Shown piece after piece: positions 33,801 to 48,800 of a stretch of 64,000 nucleotides of DNA (its first letter is position 1; each line of letters opens with the position of its first letter). Where the stretch lies: contig JASAMV010001689.1 of the NCBI GenBank assembly GCA_030248065.1, forward strand, positions 62,001 through 126,000, in the 5' to 3' direction. Both the position numbers and the translations under genes were made by a program. A model generated the notes under the pieces. That model did not search any database and was not told the origin of the DNA. It saw nothing but the letters and a program-made list of their open reading frames with translations. The DNA is from Rhynchonema sp. JSB1_4 (taxonomy: Eukaryota; Nematoda; Chromadorea; Monhysterida; Xyalidae).

Positions 33801-36800
33801 GCAAACACAAACTGCGTGGAAACACAGCACCAAAAAAACAATGAATTTGTGCTTTTTTGGCAGAACTTGACCTTGCACCTAAAACTTCACACTTACACCT
33901 AAAAATCAAGGCGTTAGGTGCAAATTGCACCTGGAAAATTTTGAAAAATAAACCCTCGATGCATGGATCCATTTTGAGATGCGGAAAAAAAGAACAATTT
34001 TCTAGGAGGCCAATCGAGGCGCGATCCGGTCGACTTGTGATGGCTGCGGTGCTGCATTGGTTCTCAATAGGAAGCGTTGTCGTCAACATCATCACCTTGG
34101 ACGAGGCAATGACAAGAGCGGTGCCCCACACACCTTTTCAACGCCGTGTGATGTTTTTGTGGAGTGCTGCGAAAAATACCAACAGGTAGCTGTTTGTTTG
34201 TTGTGGAGCTTGCTCGAAACCCATGGCTTCAAACTCGTTTCAGATAATTGGGCGGACTGAGTTTACGAATCAACATGTATTCTTTTGCGGCTGTTGTCAT
34301 TTGTGGTCCGACACTCAACGGTTGTCCGCTAGTGCGGGAAAGCGGCCGTATTCGACGCCAGAGTTGTCACACAAGCGGGAGACAGTCAAAAAAAAAGACG
34401 ATTGTCCGCTGGTTCGTCGGAGTGTGCAAGACGTGCAGCTCGAGCAAAGAGTCAGCGAACTCCGGACACTGCTCGACGGCTGCTACGACGCTCCATCCAC
34501 TGGTCCAGGTCAGGGTTACGATTTCGTATGTTACAAAACTTTATATCTGCTTTAGGCCGTAGTCGTTGACCATGAATGCTCGATGTAAAATTTCATTTTA
34601 TCGTCCTCAAGTACTAGTTTTTTCGTATATACATGTTTTCACATAACTTACATGTAGCCATACATGTTTTAACACCAGGCAAATTGATGTAACTGGTTTT
34701 AATGTGTTTATTGTTTTTACTTAATTATATTGGCCTAAAGCAGTGTTTTTTGAAAAGTAAGTGCTCGATATAAAATTTTATTTTGGCTTCAAACAATAGT
34801 TTTCTTTAAAAAAGTGCTCGATGTATAAATTGTATATCCACCTGAAGCAGCAGTTTTTTCGCAGGTATATATTTTTACATAACATTAGTGTGGCCATACA
34901 TGTTCTGACAGTAGCTAAATTAATGTAACTGGATTTAGCGTGTGTTGTCTTGTTTTATATTTATTAAATAGGTTTTCGTAGAATATCAACTAAATTTTCA
35001 GTGAAAAGCGAAGACAACGAGTCTATCGTAAGCGGCTTCGAGGCGATGACACTCTGGTGGAAGAAGGCTGTGAAACAAGGGACCCGAAGTTGGTTTTCTG
35101 TAAAGAAGTTATGCTACTAGTTAGTTATGCTACGCGGTTATCGGACAGTTACATGTGCATTCATATAACTAGAACAATTACCGCAGGGAATGTCATCCAG
35201 AGTCTGGCGAAATCGGCAATAACATCTATTGGACAGTAGCGAAGCGACGAAAGCAAGGCGTGACGATGTATGTCAAGGACGCCCAGGAATTCAGTGACGA
35301 CGAATTGGAGTACGATGAAAAAAGTTTGTTTTTTCTTTCAATATTTATTGTAATTTTCGACAATCTGTGAGGCTGGTCAAACTACTTAGTTTGTTCGTTG
35401 TATTATTTATCTCGATAATAATGGTTAGCGCATGTGTATGGCAAATCCTTCGTGAACAAAACAACACTTTCTTCAACTGGGATCGAACTTAAGTCTACCG
35501 TCTAACCGGGGCTGTTGCCCACATAGCAAACGTTGTGTTACTTATTAATTTCGACTATGCTAGTGTCGGTATTTAGTGGGTACTAATCGTGGGCTGAAGC
35601 CTATGTCTTGCTGCAATCATTGGCTTGTGTGTTACGAAAAGAATTTTTGACACAGAAAAGCCAGCGTCACGTCGAGATCGAGTGGGTGTGCGAACAAAGA
35701 AAGCTGCAGCTGCGTTCAATCGGTGGAACTACACAAAGTTGAAGCAGAAAGGCGACAGCAGGGTGTCACCAAGAGGACTGGTCGCCAATTTGATTGCCAA
35801 TGTAATGAGCAATCTTGATAGTGAAGAATCGATTGTGGATTTAAATGTCAGTCCTATTTGGTTGTGAATTTTTCGATATTCATTCTAGGGATTGGTGATT
35901 AAGATAGCGTTAGAAATATTCATTATTTTTGTATTGTGAGGGTTCCACAACAACGAGCGTCCAAATCAAAGGTAGACTGTAATTATATTTGCAGGGTGAT
36001 CCCCGTCAACCAACTATTCATGACGTTGAGGTCCTTGCGGAGGACATACTTCGACTCAAATCGGAAAGCGTGAAGCGGTTGTGGGGCCTGTGGTTCAAGA
36101 TCAAAGACGATTTCTATGAATTGGGGGACAACGCATTGGCTGAAGAGGGGCTGACTACTCAGGAACGCGCTGAGGCGTTTATGAGTATCTACGGTGGCCG
36201 TCAAATTCACGAACAGGCTTATGTCTACCACGAAGCCGGCGCTCAGCGATTCCGTCGAAAGGCGCTACGGGAAATGCAACGGCGGAAGAATGCTGCTGAA
36301 TTGCAGTGCGCGAATCAAGCTGGATTTGTCACGCCAGATGGGGGTTAGCTGATTGTCAAGCGGTCCTTTAATTTTTTTAATTTTATTACTGTCTTACCAC
36401 TGGTGGTTGAATCGGTGAATATTTATTTGCTTCAGCCGCAGCATACAACGCCATAATCGGACGAAACAACGAAGAGTGTATTACGGATCGGAGAGGTGAA
36501 TTTCTTTCGTATTGTTGTTTAGTGTGGTGTTGTTATTGTTATTGCTTGTGTCGCGTTTTACATAGCAGTTTGTTGTTTAAGGGGCTCGCGTCAAGCGAAG
36601 TCTGCTGTCGACAGCCCACGAAACTGATGCAGACGTAGGGTCACAAGAACAAGAAGTGCCGAACAAGAAATCAAGAGCGAGTGTGAGACCGGAACGTTGG
36701 TGAAGGCTGTCAATTTTTTAGTTTTATTTTGTTTGACGATGAAGCTGTCCAGAAAATAGCTGCTACCAATGAATTTATGAAGACATTAAGAACAACAATA

Positions 36801-39800
36801 GCGCAGAACTATTTAGATATATCTGAAAACAAACAATATATGCATGTACTAAAAGCAGTTACATTAATTTACTTAGCGTTAAAACATGTGTGGCCACACT
36901 CATATGCATTATGTAAAAATATGTATGTACGTTGTGACACAACATTGTGAATATAGACAACATTCGTCACAACAAATTTTCATAACGATAGCTTTCTTTG
37001 TTCTAAAATGTTGTAATTTATTTTTTCGTTCTTTTCTCACCATTTTAGGTTCGACTGCGAACGAGTTCCTGGCTAATGAAGCGGAATGTGACGATGGGAG
37101 TGGTGACGAAAGTTTGTTTGTGTTTTTGATTATCAGTTTGTGTATCTGGGTCTGTATTGATGAAATTATGAACATTATTATTTTTAATAAAATAATACAT
37201 TCAGGTGAAGCTGACGTTCCTACAGCGGAAGATCTGGCGTTTTGTGTATCAGATGATGATGACGTTGCTGATGTTGACGTGTACCACGCCTACGACAATC
37301 AGGAAGCGCGTCGGCGTCTTGCTGGAGGTAGGTTTAGCAGCTTGGGACAGTTGTTGATGAATTCAAAGCACATTTCTCTTGCGTGTTTCAGAGGGCTGCG
37401 ATGGGCCAATTCAAGACGATGACGGTGGACCGGACGTTTCCTTGGACGATGATGAACAATCTATCGCTTCGGTCAGCGAATGCTCAGGTTCGCCATTCAT
37501 AACAGTTGGTCAAAAACTGCATCGTTGTGTAGTTTGATATCGAGCATGCTTCTTCTAAAGAAGCTTGGTCAAGGCAATACGTAATATAAAGTTTTAAATC
37601 GTGTTCGTCAAAACGGGTATTTGGTGGCGGATAGAAAATTACGTTCCATGTGAAGTTTAATTGCAGAAGCACTGCTGTTGAAATACTGATAGTTTGCGGT
37701 TAGTGCATGGGTTTTATTCAGGCTCAGCCCCGGCGCTTGATCGAGACGAGGAATGTGGCGATGGCGAACAATCGAAATCAGAAATGGAAGCCGAAGGCGC
37801 AGTAATTTCCTCCGATGAAGAGTTGGATGAAGATGTTAGATATGTGACAAGTCAGTTGTTGAATATTTATTATTATTGTTATTGAATTGAATGTTGTTAA
37901 CTCATAGTTGAATAGATTTTTTAAATCATCATAATCAATTGTTTCAGAGTGTCCGTTCATGTACACCATCCACGTTAAATTGTTCGGTGGGGTAGACGAT
38001 GCAAATCAGGAATTGCGATTTGAAGGGGATATAACGGAAGAATGTTTAGGTTTGACTAGTTTTGTATGTTATGTTATTATTGTAGTTGCACATTATTAGA
38101 GGGCATTAATGATATTCTTATGTGAATCACAACATTCTATCAACATTGTATTACTACCTTGAATTCTTGAAGTCTTGTGTTCGCATTTGAGTGTCAGCTA
38201 ATCTGACTATTTAAAGAACTTTTGACCATCGCCTACTGCATTTAATTTAACATCTGTGTTTATGAATTTTTCATAGCCGGCCAGTTGCATGCTGCTGCCG
38301 TCGTAAACCTGTGTGATGCGTTTTGTGGTGCTCGGATAAAAGCTTGATTTGAATGTGTAACAGTGTCATTAATTCCAGTTGCGAATCGAGGACCATACGA
38401 GGACAACAAACTGTCTTGTGACAATGATTGCGATGACAGTTGCCCTGACAACTGGCCCACTAGATTGCACCAATTTCTGGCGGTTGTCGACGAGGCGGTG
38501 ACAACGAAGCAAGGTACTTTCTACCTGCGAAAGGCGTTACAGCAAATCCAATGGTGCAAGAAATGTGCGCTGGGGAATAATCACGATATTCAACAGTGCA
38601 CGGATGTGTTCGAATGGCTGACGAAACTGCGGCCCCACTACACGTATGTCACTTCTATTTTGTTTGCTGTGCTTTTGTTTGTTTGTTTTTTGTGGTTTGC
38701 TACATTTTGTGTTATTTTGTTTTTCAGAAATGTCCGATTGTTGACTTTCACTCTGTATTCTATGCGTCGTGTCGCCCTCTGGTTGCAAACATTCTATCGC
38801 TGTTGTAGCGTGGCAAAAGGGGGGCGTACAACTCTCACAATGTTGCGGCAATTGCAAGAAGAAATCGTAAAGGCGCTGCATAGTAGAACGGTTCGTTTAC
38901 AAACATACGTGTTAGGGTTAATTGACGGTTAATCAGCGTAACGTACATACGTGTTTTAACATATTGTACATTGGTGTAGCCATTTATAAATTGAAACTAT
39001 GTAAATTTATGTATGTAGTTTAAAAGTATTAGCGTGTTTACGGAGGTGTTTTATGCTGTAATTAGTTTTTCAGGGCGACTCAGAACCGCAAACTGTCGTG
39101 GATGAGTCAGAAAGCGACGTGGTTTGTCGTCCTGCTGTCGATGAGAAGGAGATTCTGGCAGTACATGGAGATGAAGAAAGAAAATTCAGGAAGAAAATTT
39201 TCGAAATACCAACGTGCCCGTGTGCAGTATGCAGACGACGGCATCACGAGGACATGCTGCGCATTTGCATCGCGGAGCGCTTCGAACCGTCACGTCAAAC
39301 TAGAAATTCGGACGCCCGTGATGAAATTCGTCTTCGCTTCTACAAATACGTGAAATGTTCGATCGACGATTGTGACTGTGAACATAAGGTTCAGGTGGAT
39401 TTGAACAAAGAAGAAGATCCCTGCTTTCAACATGATGTGGAAGAAAGCGATGACGAACGAAATATGAATGATGAGCCTGAACTGGAGGACGATGAGCAAG
39501 AAGTGTTCGACGCCGTGAATCGCTCACGGAGAGTCAAGCTGAAGAAGATGCGTAAGGAAATGTTGATCCCTGGTCACTATTGGCAAGACCTCTCTACTCG
39601 CATGTCGGCGACGGTGTTGCAGTTGGGGAAGCCATTTGCCATCTGTGTCTCCCATCGTGGCTGTGTGACTTGCATTGACAATCAACAGGTGCCGTTGTTT
39701 TCACCAGGAAATAATATGGGTAGGTTATGTCTTTTTTGTTTCTTTATTCGTTCTCTCATTCAGTTATGTGATTTCTTATGTGCGGAATTTTCCAACGGCG

Positions 39801-42800
39801 GGCGGCATTTCATCTTAATTGGCATTGTTAGTGCCATGCAAGTTTTATTTAGAGAATCACTGTGGATTTTGTTCTTTGTAGGCTTGGATGACGTTGTGCC
39901 TGAAATGGACAAACTCAACTACATTGAGCAGTTGTTGATTGCGCCGAGTGCTTGTTTCATCAATTGTATCGAGTTGAAGCCATACAAGAACGTGAGGGGA
40001 GGAGTGACAAATCGAGCCATGAAAGGTATTTGATCTATTGGTTGTGTTGATCGTTATTATGAACTGTGATTGCAAGATTCCGCGTTATCGAGTGGATTAT
40101 GTGATTTTCACTTCAGGTAACGCAATACACATACCTGCTCCCCGTATCGAAACACTGCGTCACGTCAACGAAACACGCACGGAGTTGTCGCGGGACCATC
40201 GCATTGCTGTGATCAATGTGCCATCGAATGTTCAGCGCGGTGTGGGGAGCGCGGTCAAAGCCTTGCGCAAACTCGTTCGCTTGGACATGGTCCGTCGTGT
40301 AATTTCGAGGCTGAAAGCTCTCGATAATCGGTAATTTGTTCGTGTTTTGTTTTTTTGTGTTTTGTTCTGTTTTGAAAGGTGTTGTCATTATTTATCATTG
40401 TACAGGTACTTCACCGACGTGGACGTTGATCGTCTTTTCGACGGCCTGGAAAATCGTGTGGTCATCGAAAGCGTGGGATGTGACGAGGATGGGGGATCGA
40501 TGAGCGAGAACAACACAGATGAAAATCAAGGTATTTTAGACAGCGTATTTTGTTGTTTTTCTGTTGCTTTCGGAATGTTGCTATTTGTTCACGAGTGACG
40601 CTCATAACGGACATATTGATTTAAACATCGTTATACAAAATTTTATATCCGCACTCAAGGTAGAGTTTTTAACGAAACACTTATTTTTTAGTTGAATAAT
40701 TTTTTCCCTTTTTCATTGCAGATGGGGATGGATGCTCGTGGCTCGAGTACCTTGAAGGGGGCATCAGCTCTGTGGCTGACAGCACGATTAGCCAGACTGA
40801 GTTGCTAAGTGACCAGACAGAAAGTGACATTTATCTGTAAGTATATTTTTATTTTTTATATTTTAATGGTTTTTTAACGTTTGTCGGGTTTGTGCGTGCA
40901 AATATGCTTCCTTGTTTTTCAGGAAGAATCGCATCAACGGCCAGCCATTGGGAGAGCATTATGCCAACTTGGATATTGAAATTTATCCCGCATTGTTCCC
41001 CAAGGCTCGATACGGCATGGCTGATGAGCGAACGATACGGCTGACCAAGATCGAGTACACAAAAGCGCGCTTGCTTCACTTCGACGAGCGATTTCGGGCA
41101 CGTGTTCAGTGGTTGTTTTTCATGCACAATTTGATATGTCACCAAGAATTGCAAAACGGTCAGTTGTTGTTAATTGTTTTTGTTTTTTTCGCAAGTTTTA
41201 CTGACGAATATTTGGTTGAATTTGCGTATTTATTTCTTTGCTTATTGATTTCTTCACTTTTAGGAATGTACGCCATGTTCAACGTCTCGCAGTTCAAAAA
41301 GGGTGGCGGGGACCCGCGGGTGAATGCGGAAGCGTTTTTAAGGCTGCTTCGTGACAACGATAAAAGTGTATTGAAGAATTTGTGCAATATGATGGCAAAG
41401 GTGAGGTTTGTGTTGGTTGACCTTTTTTGTCTGAGAACCGAATGTGTAAAAAATGGTATTGGTGTACGGTTTAACGTGAAAGATTGTGTAATTCAGGTCC
41501 GCGGGTCGATGCAGTATTGGTGTAAGGTGCTTGGCGACTTACTAGCAATTTGCGGTCAAATTGGACCTCCCACGTTGTTTGTGACGTTGTCCTGCGCCGG
41601 TGTGTTTCTCAAATTGTTTGATGGCAGATTCTGCGTCACGTTTATGGATTACAGAAAAAGTGTAAAAACATCCATTGCAGAATATTCGTGGGCCGACATG
41701 GCTGAGGCTATTCGCGTCATGGACAAGCGTGTGGGCAACGTCGAGGACATAGGGTTGGGCAATGCATGTAACTTGGCGCCTGTCACGGTGGCATCGCAGT
41801 TCCACAGGCGCTGGGATGCACTGAAGAGCGTGCTGATGCCGAAAAAACGACGATCAATTTTGGGCTACTACGTGGACCATTACTTTGTCAGGATGGAAAG
41901 TCAACATCGGTGAGTTTAAGGATAAGAGTTGTTCGTTAGCTTAGCAGTGTTGGGTTTAGCTTGGGATGGGATAGTAATAGTATTAGATAGAAAGTAATCA
42001 AACAATGCGAGTGTGTTTATTATAGCGGCGCACCACATTTGCACATGCTTCTGTGGCTGCGTGACGCGCCCAAGGTCGGCGTGGATAGTCCAGCAGCGGT
42101 TGCCAACTTCGTTGATTCGCTGATAACATGCGAGGTGCCGGATCGAAACGAAAATCCGCGACTGCATGAATTGGTAACCAAGTATCAGGTGAGTGATTGT
42201 GTTGCGCGATGTTTTTTCGTTTTCTGTTGCCTTCAGTTTGCATTTGGGTCACATAATTTTTCTATCTTAATGTTCAGGTACACACATGTGGTCCGAGTTG
42301 CATGAGACATCGGTCCACTCGGAACATGAAACACTGCACAACTGACGACAACGGGCAAGGGACAGAAATCAGTAAGGTGTCTTGTCGGTATGGATTCCCA
42401 AAGAAGCCACGTCGCCGTACAGTCGTTCACACTGTTGAGCATGCGTTGGCAAAGGATAAAATGGGACGTCGGCAAAAGCTGGTCGATCTTGCTAGGCGGC
42501 CAGGTGTGCTGCGTTGTTTATTTAGAGACCACTGTCGCATGATTTAGTGAAAATAGGTTGATTTTATTCGCATTTGTATTGCAGAAGAAGAGAGGATAAA
42601 CGCATACAATGCAACGGTGCTGTTGTTGTGGGAAGCTAATATGGACATCACATTTGTTGGTGAATCGTCACACGCAGTATTGAGGTGGGTATTTTTACGC
42701 TTTTTTGTTTTTGTTTGGTGTGTTACTATGCGTATTTGCATTCCCTATGAAAATTTAAATTAATTTACGGTATGTAAATTAATGTAGGTGGTTTTAATAT

Positions 42801-45800
42801 ATATTTTATACGTGAATACAGGAATTGTTGCATTGTAAATTAATGTGGCTGGTTTTAATATATATTTTATACGTGAATACAGGAATTGTTGAAAGTGGCT
42901 TTTTTGAAACGACAGAATAATGTGTGTATTGTTTTTTACTTCTGTTTCTATAGTTCTACGCTGTTGAATCCGTTTTTTCGTAGACTTATCGCATGGTTGA
43001 TGTAATGAATTTGCATTGTTCTTTAGGTATGTCGCTAAATATGCGACAAAGGCCGAAAATTCTGGACCCGCCGATTCTGCGCTGAGCAAGTTGATGGACG
43101 GCGACTTGACTTTGCGTCAACGGGCTTATCGTTATGGTTTGGCAGCTTTGCAATCACGTGTAATTGGTGCGCCGGAGGTAGCTTGGCATCGGCTGGGATT
43201 TCGGGTGAGTTTTGGATGGCCATTTTTTCATCAGAGATATCGTGTGAGGCATGATTGGTGATACTGCATACGTAGCGTTATTCTTATATAAAGCTTGATG
43301 AATTCTTATTAAGCTTTGCGAGCTGCAGTTCAGGAATTGAAAAGATGTTTATTGTAAATTTCAGCTGTATGAGACATCCGAAACAATACAGTTTGTCAAC
43401 ACCAACTTGCCGGAATCGCGATGTCAACGATTGAAGAAACCAAAGGATCTTGTAGATGGTGAGGCGACGACCAACATTGAAGAGCTGCTGTATCACAACG
43501 TTGTGGTTTGTGTTTTTGTCTGATAATTAGTTTTCTGTCGTGAATGTGTGTGTATTTTTGTCTTGAAATATTTTTCAGGAAAACTACTATCCGAATCGTC
43601 CGGTTGGGGACACATTTGGAGCCATGTCGTTGTTCGAATTCGTTCGTGATTATGCAATCGTCAAGGCTCCTAAAAACACGGATCGTGTCATAAAATGGTG
43701 AGTGTTGGGTGGTTGTTGTTTTGTTATGTTTTTTTGCCTGTTGTCTAAGTGACATTTTGATTTCCGCGTGTCACTTAGTAATTTGATTGTACGTACAAAT
43801 TTGAGGAAAGTCGGCAGAGAGCGTGAGGAGACTGTGGGATTGCGACGTCGCCTGAAACCAGCAATCTTGAAAACGCCGAAATTCACTGAATCCGGCGAAA
43901 ACGCAGAGCGGTATTTCCATCATCTGCTAATGTTATATTTTCCGTGGAGAAACGAAGTGCCGGATCTCAAAGGTGAGTTTTATCGGTTTAGATTGTGTTT
44001 TAATGGCCATGGTAAACGAAAAACAATTGAACTTTGGACGGTTTTGACAGGCGATTTTGCAACCTACGTTGAGTCATTCGCCGCAAAGGTCAGTAGAATG
44101 CGCCAGAATCCTGTGTTTGTGCAATACGAAACAACGAGATCCAATATCGAACGTGGGCAGCGTCTTGTGGAGAAGCTGATGCGCAGCGACCGATCAATTG
44201 CTGAGTATCGTTCATCTGTTGTGGATCTGCCAGCTGACGATGAGGTATACTTGGGATGATCGGTTTGAACGGGTTTTGTAGTTTATCACGAAGTGTGGGA
44301 TGGCTAACCATTGATGCTCCTCAGTGGTGTTGTTGGTTTGGGGGTGTGGGTTTGGGAGCAAGAAAGCTACCTATCATATCCCCCCCTAACCATATCGCTG
44401 ATGCTGGACTTTATGTATAAAACTGGTTTTTGTGTTTAGTCAACGCGATGTGTTGGATCGGTTTCGGCGCATGAACTCGATGGCGTCATCAATTCGTTGA
44501 ACAGTGGTCAAACGAAATGCTTCCAGAAGATAGTTGGCCAACTAGAGTTACAAGATGGACATCCTAACGCACCGCCAATCCGAGAATTTGTGAGCGGTAT
44601 TGGAGGCAGTGGTTAGCTTTTTTGTGATAATGGCAAACATTATGCTGGAAAAAATCTTTCAAGTAGTTGTTTGATTTCATGTTTATTAGATTTAACGGTT
44701 TTTAAAGAATATTTGTTTATTGAACAGGAAAAACAGTACTGATTGCTGCACTCGTCAAGTGGGTGCATTTCACCTACGGGACGTCCCCCGATCAGCCAGC
44801 AGTGGTGATGCTTGGGCCCACGGGGTTGTCCGCTTTCTCCATTGCTGGCCAAACCATTCATCGGTTTTTCGGGCTTCGGGTGACGAGCGGCGGTGAGGCG
44901 GCGTATCGCAGATATTCGACGCAGAAGAAAGTAGAGTTGAGGGAGCGGCTGTCGAACGTGCGGTTGATAATAATAGGTGAGTAACTGAGTAGTTTGATTT
45001 AGGTTTGTATTTTTGGAGCAAAAAATACGCGGTACTCTCTGGTAAATGTGTTTTTATTATTTGCAGATGAAATCAGTATGGTCTCGAACGTCACGTTACG
45101 AAAAATTCATGAATGTCTGTATGAGATCTTCACGCCCTCTTACGTGGACGACAATCCTCGTCATTTGTTCGGTGGCCGAAATTTGGTGGTCTTCGGTGAT
45201 TTGTTGCAGCTGCCACCCGTCGGCGCGACGGACAAGGTGGCAAAAGTTGGCTGCGTTTTCGAAGAATTGCGTGGACAGATGCTAACCAAAGCATTTGGCA
45301 ACGTTGTGCCGATGCCACTAGATCTATGGCCAGGTGTGTTTGGGGGCTTGTCATTTGGCGAAAAGCGTGAATCATAAAACCCGAATTTTAGAACATCAAC
45401 ACGGTGTACCTGGGTTTGTGTGCGTATTTTAGATGCTACATTGCTTGCATAAATAAATAAATGATATTGCAAAAGATGTGTGGATACATCAATTAACAAT
45501 ATGTGAAAACATGTACCTACGTCTCACATTCAGTACGTATAAGTGGTAAAACCGATCTCGCTTGCCTCTAAACACGAATATTAAAACATAGATCGGTCGA
45601 GTTTCAACAGCAATACCAAGTTTTGACTCATCAGTGTTTGTGTGAGAGGGACATAAGATTTGTTATCCAACATATTTCGTTCCATTTGTGAATGAGATGG
45701 GTTCTTGTTGGTTTGTGTGTGATGCTTTTGTTACACAGGTATCTTCGGCTACACTGAATTGACGCAGAACATGCGACAGGGGGCAGGCGAATGGAGCGAC

Positions 45801-48800
45801 ATGTTGAATCGTATCCGCGTCGGTGAGATTTGGGACTCGGACATGCAGACCTTGGAGACGAGGCTGATTGCTTCGCCTGAGGACGATGAGTTCGAAATGA
45901 TGTCCATCGGAGCAGAGAGGTTTGATGATGGGCAATATAATTGCATACAATTTAATTTGGGTTTCATTTATACGGTGAAGTTCCTGGTTTTGTTGTTAAA
46001 TTTCGTGTTAAGGGTGTTGTGCGTTTGTGTTTATTAAAAATGTGCTTTGTTGAAGATTTCTACAATTGCGGAGTACCACTTCGAATGTGCTCGCGTTGAT
46101 GGGGACACATGACCTCGTGGACGATATGAACGAATTAGTGTTGGAGAAAATGCAAGAACGCAATCCATCCGACAACGTATACGAGTTATGCGCGATTGAC
46201 ACTGCGAAGGGACGGGTCTGTGAGATTAGGATGGATCTTTGTTTTTTTGTGGAACTTAAGTCTTAAAACTGTGTCAAATCGTTCATGGACATGGGGTTAG
46301 CAAAATTTGACTCTGCATGCAATTCAGGTAGAATTCGGGTCGGACGGTAGTAATAAACCCAGATACATCAATTTACATAGTGCCAAAACATGTAGCGCAT
46401 AAATGTACAATATGTAAAACCATGTATGTACGTTATAACTGGGTTTTTGCTCGCACTTGTGTTGGTAATCAGTAATGACGTCAAAGTCAAGCGTAAGTGA
46501 AAGCCAAGTTGTGGAAAAGCGTAATCTAGAATGTCAGTGTAGTCCATAAAGATGAATGGTAACTCGATTAATTTTTGCGTAGAGGGCCCAGAAGCGGTTG
46601 GCACTGGCGTCAAGATGCAAGCAGCGTTCAAAATATGGACGGAAGGAAAGTCGATTGGTCACGTCTGAGCGCGTGAGCAACAGGGGTGGCTTGGCGGCGA
46701 TCGTTCGTATTATGGTCAACTCGCGTGTCATGATACGGCGTAATTTGGACGTCGAACGAGGTCTGTTTTTGTTGTCAATAAGCTGGACTTTGTTGTGTTA
46801 AAGTTGGCATCGATACCCCAGTGTGATTATGTGTTTAGGAATTGTCAACGGCGCTCTTGGAACAGTGATGATGGTGGTTGCCGATCCCGTCGAAGGCGTG
46901 ACGACTGTACGCATAAAGTTCGACAACATTCGCGAAGAGTACGATTGCCGACGGGTAACTGGCTTGTTCGAAGTCGCGAGTGGGCTCTACGCTACCAGAT
47001 TTCAATTCCCTTTCGTGGAAGCATTTGCAATGACTGTTCACAAGTGTCAAGGTGCGCTTTAAGGTGGAAAGTTTTGAGATTAGATATTTTCGAAAAGCAT
47101 TTCTGTAATGAAATCTCTGTGTAGATGTGGTCATTCGTTGAGCTTCAGGGTTGTCGGTCGATCACGCGATCATTTGTGCCGACAATCGTATGTTCTGTGA
47201 TGGCATGGTCTATGTGGCGTTGTCACGCGTCCGATCGCTTGATGGGGTCCACTTGTTGCGTCTCTACTGCCATCGAATCACGGCGCACAAAGCAACATTA
47301 AAGGAATACAATCGATTGAGGGCAACATTGGACCCGCCGCTGCCCATGCTTTGTGAGGATCCCAAACAGGTGCGGATACATTGGCGTTTGATGGTGGACA
47401 TAAAAAAATTATTTCATATGAAGTTATCGTGATAAAATACTGATTGCTAAAAGTGAATATACGCGGAAAGAAATTCAAATTAGCAGTTTGTAATTAAGAG
47501 TGTCATGTTGAAGCAAAGGTGTTGTGTGGAGAGATCGTTTTTTGTTTGCAGACAGCCTACGGTTTCCATCTGCTGTCGAAGAAGGACGCTGCACATTGTG
47601 GCATTACAAATAGATTGATGCCGAGGGTGCTAAAGAACAGAGCGACTCCACAGATGCGCAAGGGTGGCAATATCGATACGCCGTCAAATAGTGAGGATGA
47701 ATCGGTATGGTTTGGACTGCTTAACGTTTCGTATGGCATTCAAAGAACCCGAAATTCATTTTTATTTGAAGGTTGGTGACACAACTGTGCGCTCGACATA
47801 TGCGACTCCTCGGGTGCGGAGTGATGGTAATATTGACACACCAGATGACAGTGGGGATGACGATACGGTACGGTTTATCGTATTGCACCCTAATGCTGTT
47901 ATCTGTGACTGAAAAAAAATACTAATCATGTTACATTAATTTACATAGTGCCAAACATGTGTAGATATACTAATGTACGTTATGTAAAAATATTTATGTA
48001 CGTTAAAACTACTGTTTTCGGCGATATTAGTTGTTAAAGTTTCATATCGAGCATTCTTGGTCAAAAACCACTGGTTGATGTCGATATAAAGTTTTGTATC
48101 GATATTCTTGGTTAAACACTGTTGCTTGAGTCGATATAAAATTTTATGTGAAGCATTCTTGGTGAAAAAGTATTGTACTGGTTTGAACTTTTTTTAATAT
48201 TCAGTTCGGTTTACAGGCAATGATGGACGAATGTGATTATTATCAAGAAATGTGGCATAAACATCCTGAATATTTCGATGATCCCAGCAATCCCAACATC
48301 GATTGGGAAGCAGTTTTTACGGATATGGAACAATGGTTGGTTGGTTTGACGCAGATTTTTCGATCATAATAAGACTGCTTCATGATAAGTGATCTGTAGC
48401 ACAACGGTGCCGATTACGGGACGATTCATTGGGTGTGACGATCCGCGCGGTTTGACCAATATCGGAAACTCGTGCTACGTGAATGGCATGCTGCAGTGCA
48501 TTTCTACATGTGATGGTTTCATTGCGTTGGCACCTGCAGCCGTGTCGGCACTTGATCGTCATGCAAAGTTTGTGGAAGAAATGCACATTATGTTTTTATG
48601 TTAAAAGTATTGTTTTAAATTTCAAAACAGTGTTGGTTTCAGGCCCGAAGATCGGTACATGTGGAATCTGATGAATCAGATACTTGTACATTGCTACTAC
48701 GTTGGGACAGAGTACAATACGAATTTGTTTGACAAAACGACTGTTGGCAAAGTAGACCTGTTGCACTTCAAGGTTCGTTACGGTTTTAATCATTTTTTGT

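Noticed and set aside
35440..35520. Possible tRNA (B-box-like GGATCGAACTTA)
   Set aside because: No matching acceptor stem or A-box at the expected distance.
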